This document shows, piece after piece, positions 9,737 to 21,359 of a DNA stretch of 64,000 bases. Each line of letters begins with the position of its first letter. Position 1 is the stretch's first letter. Source of the stretch: Tetramitus jugosus (taxonomy: Eukaryota; Heterolobosea; Eutetramitea; Acrasida; Vahlkampfiidae); assembly GCA_937625935.1 (NCBI GenBank), contig OW569391.1, positions 62,001-126,000 of the forward strand, given 5' to 3'. The notes below the pieces were generated by a model that saw only the letters and a program-made list of their open reading frames with translations, had not been told where the DNA came from and made no database searches. A program made the translations under genes and the position numbers.

Positions 9737-12700
9737 ATGTCGTCGTCATCATCATCACATCAACAAACAACACCAACGACACCAACACCAATCACACCAA
9801 CAACAACAACACACATTCATGACAATATTCGGCAACAAAACAATGAAATGATCAAACAATACAAATGGAAGTACTTTCGAGATGCCATCCAATCAGCCAT
9901 TCAACTATTTGACAAATCGAGAGAGTGGGCCGATCTCATCAAATGCCTCAAACAACTTGTTCAAGTACTAGACCGCTATCAACAATATCCTCTCATACCA
10001 GAGAGTCTCACAGTGAGTAAACGACTCTCACAGTGTCTCAATCCGAATTTGCCTACAGGTGTCCATATCAAAGTACTCGAAGTGTATGATCAAGTGCTCA
10101 AACAAGTGGGTCATCAGAGATTGGCACTCGATTTGAGTGTTTGGAGTGGTGGATTGTTTGCTTTTTTGCCATATGCCAGTTTACAAGCAAAACCGTTGGT
10201 CATGGACCTGTTGGAACGCTATTATTTGCCATTGCCTGTCCCTGCGCTTGTTCCGTGCATGACTGCTCTCATATTGTCCGTGTTGAGCGTGTTGGAGGAG
10301 GAGTCTGGTGGTGAAGTGTCGAATCGTGCACGAGTCTTCTTGGATCGAATGCTGGGAAAGATGAGTGCGGTAGAAGAGTTGGAAACAACAAATTATTTGA
10401 ACATGTTTTATCAGTGCTTGTGGAAGTGTGTTTTGTTGACGCCTCAGTACAGAGTCGCAGCAATCGGATACTTGACTCATGTGATCAAGAAGAGAAAATT
10501 GGAGAATGCTGACCAGTTTCCATTGGAAGTGTTTGCTCAGAACACACAATTGGTTGTCTCCAGTGTGGTGGCATCACTTCACGATCCTTCTATATTGGCT
10601 CAGAGAGCAGCACTCGAACTGTTGTCGACACAGATTACATTTGATGCAAACATTCTTGACAAGCAGTGTTATCAGGTGCTGTTGAGAAATAGTTTGTTGT
10701 TGCTGTGCAAGCGTGATTTATCGATAAATCGAAGACTGTTTCAATGGTTGTTTGGCAACACGGCATCACAATTCGATCCAGACTACTTTTCAAAGCATTC
10801 ACTGGCCGTGCTCATTGATTCTATTCGGGCATTGATGAAGTCGGAGGACTCTGAACGATATGGTGATGCATCACAACCGCTGACTGTTGTTTTACTGTTG
10901 TTGCAGGCTGATTTTCCTATAACTATACAGTCTCAAATATCGTGCAGTGTGATTGAGAGTATGCTCTATTATTTGCACAGTCATTTGGAGGGAGCAGATT
11001 CACAGAATGTTGTCGATTCTTTCTTGCAACTGTTTCCATTGATGGAACCAAAGTCAATCGTGTGGGATTGTCTAATATCTATATTGAAGGAGGCAAACAA
11101 TTGTTCCAATATCACAACCAGCGACAATGACGCCCAATATCTACAACTCATTGATTTAGTCGGAGGTGTGTTCAGTATTTTGTACTCTGAGAAGTTGGAT
11201 CATATTTTATTGATTGGATTAGAAGTGGAGTTGTTAAAGTTCTTGCATGATCGTACTCGATCTCAGAGACCTAATGTAGAGATTATTGAGACTTCACTGT
11301 TGTTGTGTATCAATATTTTTACCAAGATACCATGCACAGATGAGAATAAGTCTATTATCGAGCAGATTTATACCAAGGTGGAGCGAATATTCGGCCTCTT
11401 TGTCACAAAGATTATTTTCAACAAGGAAGATGAACACCAGTCAGCAAGTGCAGTCATTGAACACTCTTTGTTCAATGATGTCTTTAAGAGCGCTTGCACA
11501 TTTATGACAATCCTGTTGTCCAAGACCTGTCAAGAGTGTTCCGAGTCCGTCAGTCCTCCAACTATCACAAATATCCCTAAATTCGTGAGTTACATATTCA
11601 AATGTTGTATGGAACATGAGGACTTGCATGTTGTGGTATTCAGTATCGAAACATTTTTGGGATTGGTCACGAAACAAGAATGTGGACTCGATGCACGAAT
11701 CCAACAATATATTGTTCGAAATACGAACAACTTTAACCACTTGGAGCATATTATTCGACGATTATGGAGCTTGTTAACTCCTGAAACTGCTTTGGTTCAC
11801 TTTGAAGCTGTTAAGCTCCTTGTCGAGATTCATGGATTGAATCGCAAGTTGTGCAACTCAATTCTATCTGATTACATGTTGGACTCCAACATAGATGTCA
11901 AGGTTGAAGCACACAGAAGATTTGCACTCATTTGGCGATTGATTGATGAGTTAGGTATTGAAACGAGAGTGTTTGACGAAGGAATGTTCCTCATGCTTGA
12001 TTCGATCAAATCTGATGATTCAAACTTGAGATTGGCTGGCCGCTCTTGGTTGATATCTTCATTCAGGAAGATGTATAGAATACTGGATCCATTATTCCAG
12101 ACACTCATCGATCAGGAATTCGTTCGCATAGGTGCCTTGATAGATTCAAATGGCTCTGAGTCAACAATCAGTAAGAGGAAGTCATTAGCTGTTGCTCATT
12201 CTCCTTACGATCAAGAGCGTTGTAAATATGTGCTAAGCATCTGGAATGCAATGTTGCAAGTTGCACCTAGAAACTTTATTCAACGTGCTATGGAGCTCCA
12301 GTTAACGGAAGATGTTCAAACAAATTTCAAGAAGCACACCCGAAAGAACTTTTATCCTTTGGTGCCAGATCAAGCAGAGCTTGCACCGTCATCACTCTTC
12401 AATTTCGACTCCAAAGATTACTTCTCTCTTATTGTCACAACCTGTGTACAATTTATGGAATGTGGTGTAATATTCGAACCAAATCGTCCCTCCAAGGAGC
12501 AAAATTTCACTCTATCTGACAAAACTGTTCTCGAGGAGTCCATTAGAACAAAAAGTATTGTTTTTCTAAGAGACATACTAATTAACGGAAAGATGTTTAA
12601 CCGAACTACAGATTTTGCCCAAGCATTAGTAGAGGTTGTGCTTTTGCATTTGAGGAACTCTGTGGAAACGAACGATGCTGTATTCCAGGTTGAAATTTTG

Positions 12701-15682
12701 GGAATATTGCATACGCTGCTCGCCCATCTACATGCTCATTCATCTACAAACGGATCCACTACCGTCAATTATCAGAGCCGCTCACTATTGATGGATAGTA
12801 CCTCGACACCAATTGTGGTTCTTGTGCATTCACCAAACTTTTTACCAACACTTCTTCAGGGAATATTGGTCGCGAATGAGTCACAAATCAATCCTGCATT
12901 CTATTCGTACTCTCTTCTGAACTATTGGGTTGATTATGTGAGCTCTTTTCTGCCATTCTTAGAGACTGCTTTGCCATTTGTCGTTACGTCAGTTGTGCCT
13001 CATTTCTGTAATATTATCAGAGATAATGCTCAATCTGGAATCGATAGTTTAAGATCTCAGGCTATTCAGAAGCTCCTAGAAGGCTTAAAGAAGATTCTTA
13101 CCTACTGTGTCTTGGAATACAATGGCGCAGAGCTACAAAACAGTATGGATGGTATGACTGTCGATGAGATACCATCGTCCTCAGTGCTGAGTTCAGCCAC
13201 CTCCACTGTGGCAATGCCATTTAGGATGATAACTGATCTAGTGAAAGATGTGTTTACGCATGAAGAGGTTGTAATCAAGAACGAAATTGTTTCTCCTGCC
13301 TCTGAAGCTCAACAATTTATGCTTTCTGAGCTACCTGTCGTGTTAGAAACCATGGCAGTAGTATGGAAAGCTCTACGTGCTCCTTACACAACTGACAAAT
13401 CAGTTACTAGCCTCAATAGAAAGGGAGGTAGCAGCTTAGGATTAGTACAGTATGGATCCTTGCACACAAAGTATGTTATTGAACAGGGCATTGTGAACTT
13501 TATTGATCCATTGATAGATCGCTACAGATCACAATTAGCTGCTTCTTTGGTCGTTCTATGGAGCAATCTTCACCCAGAGATAGAAAAATCAATTGAATTT
13601 GTAGCTCACGATTTGGACTCTCATCTGATTGACATCTTGAATAATGTCGACTCAGCAACACCTGAAACAATAATGACATCGATTGTCGAAGTCATCTCCA
13701 ATATTCGCCAGAATAGAACTCTAAAGCTGTCGACAACAACCGACGATGACACATCTGCTGCACACGACAATTCAAGATTGGACTACCAATTCAAAATGCG
13801 TGAGCATGTAGCGTTGGGATTCCTGCAAGTATACCTGAGAAGATGTATTTTGACAGATAAGGCATCCTTTATTCTAACTAAATTATTGCAGTTGGTTCGT
13901 GAATATGTCTCCGTACCTAACTCATCCGCCTCATCACTCAACAATATGGATCTCATGGTAATCTCGATGCTTTTGAAAACGCTACATGCTTTCCTTGCTC
14001 GTTGGAACATGCAAAGTGAAGATAAAAAGATCAGATTGAGATTGATGGAATCGTTCCATCAACTTTTTGGTACGGGTCTACAGGTTTGTGTTCGTGAGAT
14101 GAATTTACGCAAGAATCAATTCATCAAGAACTCAAAGAATCCAAAACTTGGTATTGCTGAAAAGGAGAAACTTCTTCGAGCTGAATTGCATGATGAAACC
14201 GATCCATCTCTACAATTTCTGAAGATGATGGCTGATCATTTAGTCAGCTTTATGGACAAGATTCCACACGACTATACTGCCACTAGCAATCTCATCAACA
14301 TAGTGTTGAACCCCATCATGATTATTTTGAAGAATAATGCGATTGTGAATCTTCAACGAACTCATTACATGGTTCAATTGCTGTCAAAGTTCAACTCTCC
14401 CATGTTGAATATGAAGCCTCTGCGCAAGGAACTGTGGGATCTCTTCTATACCCCAACATTCTTCAAAGTTCAAAAAGATACTATCGAATTATGGAAAGTA
14501 GTGTTCCACACGTTGCTCAATGGAGGAGAAACGATTGAACAAAGTTCAGTTCAAAATGAAGAGGAAGTGCTTTTGTTCGAGCAACAACAACTGATCCAAA
14601 AGGAAAACAAGGTGCTCTTCTCTGACTTACTGAACAGGTTTAATGCTACTCAATCAATCTTCACTTCTCGAGACTCCGAAGCCCTACAAAGAGCTAATCT
14701 CTTGAAGAGACTAGGTTTCATCCTGTATACGGCCGGTGTGGATGACTATCACTCCTTCCTCCAGAGTATTCTGGAGAAGATGGTAGAGAGCTTAAAGTTA
14801 AATCCTTCAACTTCTAGCAATAACGTCCTGGTAACGAACATTCTGTTTTGTCTCAGAATTTTGATTACTCGCGTCTCTCCTATGAATCTATCACCTATTT
14901 GGCCAATGGTGATCACTGAATTATTGAAAATATTCTCGAACTTGGAGACTTTGAACGAAGCAAAAGGGGAGACTCTTGTGGTGATGGAAGCTGTCAAGTT
15001 TATCGATTTTGCTCTGGTTGCTCTACCACAAGAATTCCATTTATTCAAATGGATGTTTTGTACGCAAACCAGTTATGATTCGTCTGTGAAAGTCGTATTC
15101 GAACCATACTTGTCTCAAATCGTACACAAGCACTTGTCGCAAGACAGCCAAGCATCGCTACTATCCAAGCAACAGAACCATTTCGATAGTGGCAAGATGA
15201 GAAGGCCTATTGACTCTGATATTTATTCTCAAGACTGGGAGGGTATTGCCAAATTCTCTTCACTACTCATGTCTCAAAAGAGAGAGCAAGAATTGTATTC
15301 AATCTCTCGACCCGATGTTGACCTGGAATACATTAATCAACTATTGGCCAGTGACTTTTCAGAAATCTCATTTGAGGATCAAGCGAGACTTCTCACTGTG
15401 AATTTCGATCCAAACTCACTGGAGAAGAAGGAAGCATGGGTCGTCGTTTCTGTGAAGACCCCATCACTCGACACACCACAAAAGGAAGTCAAGGAAGAAT
15501 CACAAGAGACAACTGCTGATACGGAGGATAACTCTCAACCACAACTATTTGAATCTCAACCCTCTTTGTCAGCCGAGCCAGAAAACAACCAACAACACAC
15601 GATACCACGCGAAGAGGAAGAACATGAAGAAGAAAAAGGTACAAATGACATGGACCATACAAGCGGGACAACAGAACTGTAA
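9737..15682 (+). CDS. DOP1: Dopey (DOP1) family protein
   Basis: A single intronless frame of 1981 residues, close to the usual length of DOP1 proteins. After a Ser/Thr/Pro-rich start, residues about 35-310 form the conserved Dopey N-terminal domain: KYFRDAIQSAIQLF, REWADLIKCLKQLVQVLDRY, IPESLTVSKRLSQCLNP, GVHIKVLEVYDQVLK. The rest is alpha-helical, HEAT-like sequence with a long middle region and a conserved C-terminal part, ending in an acidic Glu/Gln-rich tail. DOP1 works with the Arf-GEF-like protein MON2 and a flippase in endosome-to-Golgi traffic and organelle positioning; that role is family knowledge. It lies downstream of a Golgi glycosyltransferase, but nothing indicates co-regulation. 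Confidence 0.92.
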   Translation: MSSSSSSHQQTTPTTPTPITPTTTTHIHDNIRQQNNEMIKQYKWKYFRDAIQSAIQLFDKSREWADLIKCLKQLVQVLDRYQQYPLIPESLTVSKRLSQCLNPNLPTGVHIKVLEVYDQVLKQVGHQRLALDLSVWSGGLFAFLPYASLQAKPLVMDLLERYYLPLPVPALVPCMTALILSVLSVLEEESGGEVSNRARVFLDRMLGKMSAVEELETTNYLNMFYQCLWKCVLLTPQYRVAAIGYLTHVIKKRKLENADQFPLEVFAQNTQLVVSSVVASLHDPSILAQRAALELLSTQITFDANILDKQCYQVLLRNSLLLLCKRDLSINRRLFQWLFGNTASQFDPDYFSKHSLAVLIDSIRALMKSEDSERYGDASQPLTVVLLLLQADFPITIQSQISCSVIESMLYYLHSHLEGADSQNVVDSFLQLFPLMEPKSIVWDCLISILKEANNCSNITTSDNDAQYLQLIDLVGGVFSILYSEKLDHILLIGLEVELLKFLHDRTRSQRPNVEIIETSLLLCINIFTKIPCTDENKSIIEQIYTKVERIFGLFVTKIIFNKEDEHQSASAVIEHSLFNDVFKSACTFMTILLSKTCQECSESVSPPTITNIPKFVSYIFKCCMEHEDLHVVVFSIETFLGLVTKQECGLDARIQQYIVRNTNNFNHLEHIIRRLWSLLTPETALVHFEAVKLLVEIHGLNRKLCNSILSDYMLDSNIDVKVEAHRRFALIWRLIDELGIETRVFDEGMFLMLDSIKSDDSNLRLAGRSWLISSFRKMYRILDPLFQTLIDQEFVRIGALIDSNGSESTISKRKSLAVAHSPYDQERCKYVLSIWNAMLQVAPRNFIQRAMELQLTEDVQTNFKKHTRKNFYPLVPDQAELAPSSLFNFDSKDYFSLIVTTCVQFMECGVIFEPNRPSKEQNFTLSDKTVLEESIRTKSIVFLRDILINGKMFNRTTDFAQALVEVVLLHLRNSVETNDAVFQVEILGILHTLLAHLHAHSSTNGSTTVNYQSRSLLMDSTSTPIVVLVHSPNFLPTLLQGILVANESQINPAFYSYSLLNYWVDYVSSFLPFLETALPFVVTSVVPHFCNIIRDNAQSGIDSLRSQAIQKLLEGLKKILTYCVLEYNGAELQNSMDGMTVDEIPSSSVLSSATSTVAMPFRMITDLVKDVFTHEEVVIKNEIVSPASEAQQFMLSELPVVLETMAVVWKALRAPYTTDKSVTSLNRKGGSSLGLVQYGSLHTKYVIEQGIVNFIDPLIDRYRSQLAASLVVLWSNLHPEIEKSIEFVAHDLDSHLIDILNNVDSATPETIMTSIVEVISNIRQNRTLKLSTTTDDDTSAAHDNSRLDYQFKMREHVALGFLQVYLRRCILTDKASFILTKLLQLVREYVSVPNSSASSLNNMDLMVISMLLKTLHAFLARWNMQSEDKKIRLRLMESFHQLFGTGLQVCVREMNLRKNQFIKNSKNPKLGIAEKEKLLRAELHDETDPSLQFLKMMADHLVSFMDKIPHDYTATSNLINIVLNPIMIILKNNAIVNLQRTHYMVQLLSKFNSPMLNMKPLRKELWDLFYTPTFFKVQKDTIELWKVVFHTLLNGGETIEQSSVQNEEEVLLFEQQQLIQKENKVLFSDLLNRFNATQSIFTSRDSEALQRANLLKRLGFILYTAGVDDYHSFLQSILEKMVESLKLNPSTSSNNVLVTNILFCLRILITRVSPMNLSPIWPMVITELLKIFSNLETLNEAKGETLVVMEAVKFIDFALVALPQEFHLFKWMFCTQTSYDSSVKVVFEPYLSQIVHKHLSQDSQASLLSKQQNHFDSGKMRRPIDSDIYSQDWEGIAKFSSLLMSQKREQELYSISRPDVDLEYINQLLASDFSEISFEDQARLLTVNFDPNSLEKKEAWVVVSVKTPSLDTPQKEVKEESQETTADTEDNSQPQLFESQPSLSAEPENNQQHTIPREEEEHEEEKGTNDMDHTSGTTEL

Positions 15683-15976
15683 ATAGTTATAAAAAGGATT
15701 CATTTCTCCTCCGATTGAATTTTTGAAGTTCAAAAAAAGGTGGCTGTTCGTAGATCGTGGACACGACAACGGCTCATTACGACAAAAAAAGCTGCGAGCT
15801 TCCTCCAAAACAACTTCACAAAACCACAAAGTCGAGTCTACCACCACCACTACCACAAACCTTACTCTAGAGCAACTGCTACCACAGCTCTAAAACGTTC
15901 TCACTCAACACTCGTCCGGACAACCTTGTTTTTCGAGCTTTGACAACATTGAACAATTAATTGTTAATCGTTGAAT
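15683..15976. other. Intergenic region upstream of CCCH gene
   Basis: This 294-base A/C-rich stretch between two tandem genes should hold the DOP1 3' UTR and the next promoter. A TGAACAATTAATTGTTAA palindrome-like sequence (about 15950-15967) sits just upstream of the next start and may be a regulatory element. Confidence 0.3.
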
Positions 15977-17212
15977 ATGTTGACTCATCATCACTTTCTT
16001 CAACCACCTCTACAATACTCACCACAATATCATCATCATCAACAACAACAGCAGCAACTACAACATCATCAACAGTTTTACAATCATAACTATACTTCTT
16101 TTCCTCCTCCATCGATTTCTCTTCCAACAGCATCGATTAGTTCTGTGAGCAACAATACCATGACTGCTAACCCTTTAAAATCACCTCAAAAACAAAAACA
16201 GCGTCAAGTCAAGAAAAAGGAACACTCTTACAAGCTAATCGATTCACAACCATTGTCAGACTATAGCTCTTCTGATGATAGCTGTAGCAATAGCAGTGAC
16301 AATAGCAGCTATTCTACAAATAGTAGTGTTCAGAGTCAATCTTCACCTCGAAACCAGAAACAAATTCTCAATGGATCCTCTGTAGAACATGGTTCTACAA
16401 CCAAAATTACAGGACAGCAAATTATTGTTGGTAACGATGGTCCGTACGGTGTGTTCATGAACCGTTCTGGTGTCATTAAATTAGATAGTGATCAGTTTGA
16501 TGATATTGTGGTTCATCACACGAACACCATTGACAATAGTACTACTTTTACCAGTAGTGGAAAAGATCGATACAAGACTGAAATGTGTCGTTCTTGGGAT
16601 GAGTATGGCTATTGTAGATATGGAGACAAGTGCCAGTTTGCTCATGGAGAACATGAATTGAGAGAAGTTTCAAGACATCACAAGTACAAGAGTGAATTGT
16701 GCAATAATTATCACTATGAAGGTACTTGCATGTATGGAATTCGTTGTTGCTTCATCCATAAGGTATCTCCTGAAGATATGGGAAGAGCGTTGAGTCAGAA
16801 TATTGATGTCGTATCCCTCAAGTGTCTCTCCCATCGACTGAGCGTTTTCAAGGATGTGTGCGCACTTTGTTCAAGAAATGATCATCCAAACACTCATGTT
16901 ACAGAGCAACCACATGTTTTTGATCCCTATGCTGTGGTCAATCAAGACAACAACAATAACTTTGTCTATCACGACAATAGCAATCAGTCTTACTTTCCAA
17001 TGAACGTCAGTAATCAACCATTAATTGATAACGGTAACTATAGAGTTGCTCCTGCTTCTGTAGCTGCTCCTGAATATATGGAGCACGGTAATCATCCGTT
17101 GATGTTTCCACCACATCCCCAATATTATTTATACCCGAGTATGCCCTCAAATAATCAAGTCCCTCCACAGTATCAAGTACTTCAGACCCATTATGAACCA
17201 ATTCTAAACTAG
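15977..17212 (+). CDS. Tandem CCCH zinc-finger RNA-binding protein (TTP/TIS11 type)
   Basis: The 411-residue protein (first ATG at 15977; the frame's TTG at 15971 was rejected) has a His/Gln-rich N-terminus, a Ser-rich stretch, and then two CCCH zinc fingers at about residues 199-265. Both fingers have exact C-x8-C-x5-C-x3-H spacing. They are preceded by YKTEMC and YKSELC lead-ins and separated by 18 residues, the diagnostic arrangement of tristetraprolin/TIS11 proteins. That family binds UAUUUA-type elements in mRNA 3' UTRs and recruits deadenylases. A third Cys-rich stretch ([17 protein letters not shown]) follows. The C-terminus is Asn/Pro/Tyr-rich and probably disordered. The RNA target is inferred from the family only. 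Confidence 0.9.
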   Translation: MLTHHHFLQPPLQYSPQYHHHQQQQQQLQHHQQFYNHNYTSFPPPSISLPTASISSVSNNTMTANPLKSPQKQKQRQVKKKEHSYKLIDSQPLSDYSSSDDSCSNSSDNSSYSTNSSVQSQSSPRNQKQILNGSSVEHGSTTKITGQQIIVGNDGPYGVFMNRSGVIKLDSDQFDDIVVHHTNTIDNSTTFTSSGKDRYKTEMCRSWDEYGYCRYGDKCQFAHGEHELREVSRHHKYKSELCNNYHYEGTCMYGIRCCFIHKVSPEDMGRALSQNIDVVSLKCLSHRLSVFKDVCALCSRNDHPNTHVTEQPHVFDPYAVVNQDNNNNFVYHDNSNQSYFPMNVSNQPLIDNGNYRVAPASVAAPEYMEHGNHPLMFPPHPQYYLYPSMPSNNQVPPQYQVLQTHYEPILN

Positions 17213-17523
17213 ATGAGTGGTCAACGATGAACTCTCATCTTGTACGTTCGAAAACCATCCCCATAATTTATCATCCTCCAAGAAGTCCTATACCAAAGTA
17301 TTGAACCTATTTATTTTTAAGTTATAATGGATCTACATTGCAAATGTTGAACAAACCCCATAAAACACAATTCAGTTTGTTTGTATTCAAGAAGAGTCTT
17401 GGCCAATCAGTAAACACTCATCGGAAAATAATTAGTTGACCGCCGCTTACAAAAAATTTTATGTCGCAAAAACTCAGCATTCACGCAAACAAACTGTGAA
17501 ATTCAAACACCACACAAGGAAAA
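17213..17523. other. Intergenic region
   Basis: These 311 AT-rich bases lie between the CCCH gene and uS5m on the same strand. They contain a TTTATTTTTAAG stretch that fits a 3' UTR or polyadenylation region, and a leader before ATG 17524. No gene is seen. Confidence 0.4.
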
Positions 17524-19578
17524 ATGTTGCCTGCAAGAAGAGTGATCATGCAAGGCGCAGCCCGTGCTGCCTTGAAACAACAACAACGAGGCGCACTTCA
17601 AAAGATTATACCTACAACATCATCAGCAGCAACATCAATCAACAACAATAAGACACAATGCCGATATTTTTCACAACCAAAATCCTTATTTGATGACGCC
17701 ACCACCACCAAAACCACAACACAAAAAACCGAGACGACACAAGATGCATTCACACCACAATCCATTGAAGACCACAAGGTAATGAATACTACTATACTAT
17801 ATATTGTTTTATGACTCTCCACCACGAATCTTCGACGAGTGATTCTATAGTTGTCATTTCCTTACCTATACTCACACATATTTGTTTTTTTCAAATGATT
17901 TTTTTTCTTGAAAATGCATGGATGACGAACCATAATCATAATAATAACAACATGTACTACACACATACAGTGGACAGACTTTTTCAATCAAGACTTGGAC
18001 CTTGTCATTTTAAAGAGACTACAGGAACACTACAAGAGTCAGAGAGAACAAGCAGTGTTACCACCACCACCTTCCAATATGCCAAGAGACAGCGACGGAA
18101 ACGAAGTCTTGTACTTTTTTGATGATTTGGTTCAGTACTTGTTTGCACTAGAGTCACCTCGTCGTAAACAATTCATGAAATGGCTCCTCGCAACAAAGAA
18201 TAGAGAATCTCTCGCGAGAAAGATTCATTTTGCATTTGTGAGAACAAAGTTGGCTGCTGCAAACATCAAGGTCGAAGTACCAAGAGAATTGAAGCGTGAA
18301 CAAGTCTATGTCGATCGTTTGATTCGTGCAGGTGAAGATGAATCAGAGCTCTTGGCTGCATTTGGTAGAAAGAGATTGGCAGAGTCAATGGGACTGTCCA
18401 TGAGCCCTGAAGATGCGAGATTGATCCAAAAGTACACATCCAACGATCCATTGGACGAAATTCCAGCCTATTTTGATGAATGGTCCGATTTGAATTTTGA
18501 GGACAAGCACCGACGCACAAACAAACAACACAGTATTTTGAATGCAAAGAAGAGCACTCCAAAACAGACATCTCCTTTCCCTAGCTCATGGAACGAACTT
18601 GCTCTGGAGTTGACTGGTGAAATGCCCCAGTTTGATCATGCATTGAACAATAGTGTTTCCACTGATTCTCAAGAGTTTTTGGACAAGGCATTCCGTGCTG
18701 AGAAGGCTCTCTACTCTGGATTCAACTTTAAGGAAGACGAATTCCAAAAGTACAACATGTTCTTGGATGAGGTCGAAGATGGTACAATGACATCTGAGCG
18801 TATTGAGGGATTGCCTTCCGGAGGTGCCATTGGTGCTGAAGATGAAGAAGCATTGGCATTGGAGTATCCAGAGGAGTCTTATGAGAGACACGGTGCTCGA
18901 GGAACATTCCCAGAGGGTTACTATGGCGACAAGTTTGATCCATTTGAAATCAAGATGAGAAATCCAAAGGGCAAGGCAGTATTGAGTTACCATGCTTTGA
19001 ACAGTGTTCGCTCCTTGTTGCCTGGAACCTTTTTCGATGATGCACATGGTTATGAAGAGTTTGTGCTCAAGAAGAAGCGTACTACTGTGAACAAGAGTCG
19101 TGGTCGTATTGAATCTTACAACAGTTATGTGTTGATTGTCAGTCCTAGTGGCTTTATTGGAGCTGGCTTTGGTGAGGCACAGAGCTCACTCTCTGCTGGA
19201 AAGCAAGCCCGTAAGAATGCAATCTTAAACTTGAGAGCTGTTCCAAGATCTGCCTTCCCATTGATCCGACAGGAAATTCGTGCCAAGTTTATGAAGTCTG
19301 AAGTTTGTTTCTTCCCAAGTACTCACAGAAACCCTGTTGCTCGTCCATTGTTCATGCACATTTTGAGAACTCTTGGTATTGAGTATGTGGCTGTCAAGTG
19401 CTACGGAAGCAGCAATATCATCAACGTTATCCCTGCATTCTTTAGATGCTTGGACAAGCTAAAGACTTTGGAAAAGGAAGCCATGGAACGTGGTATGCTT
19501 CCAACTCACCTATACACGAGAACAGAGGATATGTTGGAGCGAGTGCGACACAACCGTGGTATCTATGGATGGCATTAA
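17524..19578 (+). CDS. Mitochondrial small-subunit ribosomal protein uS5 (two exons)
   Basis: Two exons join in phase 0: 17524-17778 (85 codons) and 17971-19578, with a 192-base intron (GTAATG ... CATACAG). The product is 620 residues. Exon 1 encodes a basic, Ser/Thr-rich presequence typical of mitochondrial import (MLPARRVIMQGAARAALKQ). The middle is a lineage-specific extension. The S5 domain lies at about 445-600: NKSRGRIESYNSYVLIVS followed by GFIGAGFGEAQSS (dsRNA-binding-like S5 N-terminal half), then the C-terminal half with MHILRTLGIEYVAVKCYGSSN. It belongs to the mitoribosome decoding/entry region. The junction removes stop codons that interrupt the genomic frame. An apparent start at 17995 inside exon 2 is a TTG and not the true start. 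Confidence 0.87.
17779..17970 (+). other. Spliceosomal intron of uS5m
   Basis: This 192-base GT-AG intron is AT-rich. It starts GTAATGAA and ends ACACATACAG. Removing it fuses two frames in phase 0 and joins a mitochondrial presequence exon to the S5 body. Confidence 0.85.
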
Positions 19579-19837
19579 ATCAAAGGTATTGTTGTCATCT
19601 TGTCACGCATTTATCAAATTGATACGTGGATTTGAACTGACAACACCACCTTAAAACACAATAAAACAGTTTCATATATCAACAACAACAAGCTCCTGAT
19701 GACCTGGAACGATTGGACAAGTTGCATGCCAGCTTTTGATCTGTAGAATCCGTTATCGCTCCGCGGAGCAAATTTCGGTTACAGAAACAATCGTCCATAT
19801 TGTTCTATCCAAAGAGAGAATTTGTTCAATAACAACA

Positions 19838-21226
19838 ATGGCATCTCGGTACGACAATGACAACCAGTACAACAACAACAAAGGAATATTAGTGAGTAAT
19901 CGACCCGAATCACAGCTCCAGTTAACGGAGGAAACCTTTACACATATTCCTTTTCGGATGCCATTCCTTCCCTGTGGTAAAGCACCCATCGATGTGAGTC
20001 ATATCGGGTTGCCACCTGCTAAGGAGGATAGGGAAGGTCATTTCTTTGCTCGGAATCTAATGATGGACAAACAAAGAGAACAGTTCGAGTCCAATGTACA
20101 CATTAAACATAAACGATGGTTGAGAGACTTTGGAGAAGCAAAAGTCGAAGGAAGATTGAATGAAATCGAGGACCAATTAAATAGGCAAGAGCGAAGATCT
20201 AAGTTTGCAGACACACAAGCGAGGTTGAGACAGGCTTTGATGAAGTGCGAAGCGCCTGGGCGTATCCTACAGAGTTCAACCCTAGTAACAGATCCACTAA
20301 CCTCTCAAAAGAGTATCTCATTGACAAAAACGTTGGAGCAAGTAGTGAGAGAGCAGGAGAAGATGGAAAGAGAAAAACTCGAGGGTCAGAAACCGAAGGT
20401 GACAACAAAGTTGAGGAGACCCAAATGGGCAATGAGCGAACAGGAGGCAGAGAAGGCATTAGACGAGGAAGCAGAGGATTTAATTAAATTTGCAAATTCG
20501 TTAAACTTTGAAGAGTTTATAGATGACTATGAAGTAAAGGAAGCTTTAAGTGTGATTCAAACAAAAGTAAAAGCGAAACGAGAGGCTGATGAGAACAATG
20601 AAACAACTAATGAGGAAGGTCAAACTCGAAAAGGTATAACTGTCACTTGGGAGTCCCCACTCGAGAATTTTGCTACGAGTCGGTCTTCGTACTTGGTAGG
20701 GAATGAAGAAACTCAAGCAAAGAAAATGAGCCGACCAACCTCATCTATACAGCATGAACGAGACTGGAATGGCTCGACCAAAGCTGCAGATGGAGAAGCT
20801 ACCTCCCTTCCCATTGTTCCTCCATCACTGAAAGGAATTCACTCGAAAGCATCAGTCAATACGCTGCTGGACAGTCACCTTCGGGTCCGAGATGTCGAGC
20901 GAGAGAAAGATGAAGAAAAGATTGACAGTCTCTTGAAGGATATCTCCACGACAGTGAAGGAATTACAACGAGCCAATCAAACAGTACCTCTTATTGTAAC
21001 CCACGACAAGCACCACATTGGATTACCACAAGTCGTGCGAACACAACAAGATGCAGGCCAACCTAAGGCATTCACCACATCGTCGCAAAACAATTTCATT
21101 GCCAGCAGTTCATACAACATCAATCATGATACATCGGACCAACATGCAAGAGTGTTGCTAAAGCTTCGAAGAGATCCCAACTACGTTCAGAATTTGCCCT
21201 ACTTGTACAGATGTCCCTCCATATAA
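19838..21226 (+). CDS. Conserved-looking coiled-coil protein of unknown function
   Basis: The 462-residue, charged, largely helical protein is not one I can name. ATG 19838 is the first ATG; the longer frame begins at a TTG at 19736. Recognisable blocks are a Pro-rich N-terminal patch (FRMPFLPCGKAPIDVSH), a helical segment with many Arg/Gln/Glu residues (about 65-220), and a motif RPKWAMSEQEAEK followed by acidic helical sequence LIKFANSLNFEEFIDDYEV (about 205-260). The C-terminal end ARVLLKLRRDPNYVQNLPYLYRC may be conserved. Proteins of this look in flagellated protists are often axonemal or basal-body components, but that is only a guess. No membrane span or signal peptide is seen. Confidence 0.65.
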   Translation: MASRYDNDNQYNNNKGILVSNRPESQLQLTEETFTHIPFRMPFLPCGKAPIDVSHIGLPPAKEDREGHFFARNLMMDKQREQFESNVHIKHKRWLRDFGEAKVEGRLNEIEDQLNRQERRSKFADTQARLRQALMKCEAPGRILQSSTLVTDPLTSQKSISLTKTLEQVVREQEKMEREKLEGQKPKVTTKLRRPKWAMSEQEAEKALDEEAEDLIKFANSLNFEEFIDDYEVKEALSVIQTKVKAKREADENNETTNEEGQTRKGITVTWESPLENFATSRSSYLVGNEETQAKKMSRPTSSIQHERDWNGSTKAADGEATSLPIVPPSLKGIHSKASVNTLLDSHLRVRDVEREKDEEKIDSLLKDISTTVKELQRANQTVPLIVTHDKHHIGLPQVVRTQQDAGQPKAFTTSSQNNFIASSSYNINHDTSDQHARVLLKLRRDPNYVQNLPYLYRCPSI

Positions 21227-21359
21227 TAACTAAGCATTGTAATACTTAGTATCATAACAGGTAATAAAACTTAGCAACAACCATCTTCACAACACAAAAA
21301 CAACAATCAAAACAACAGAACACATCCATATGAAGATTCATTTTTAAATTCTTATTATT

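Noticed and set aside
17995-19578. Stand-alone 527-codon uS5m frame
   Set aside because: Its start is TTG within exon 2; splicing to the presequence exon at 17524-17778 gives a proper ATG and a mitochondrial targeting sequence.
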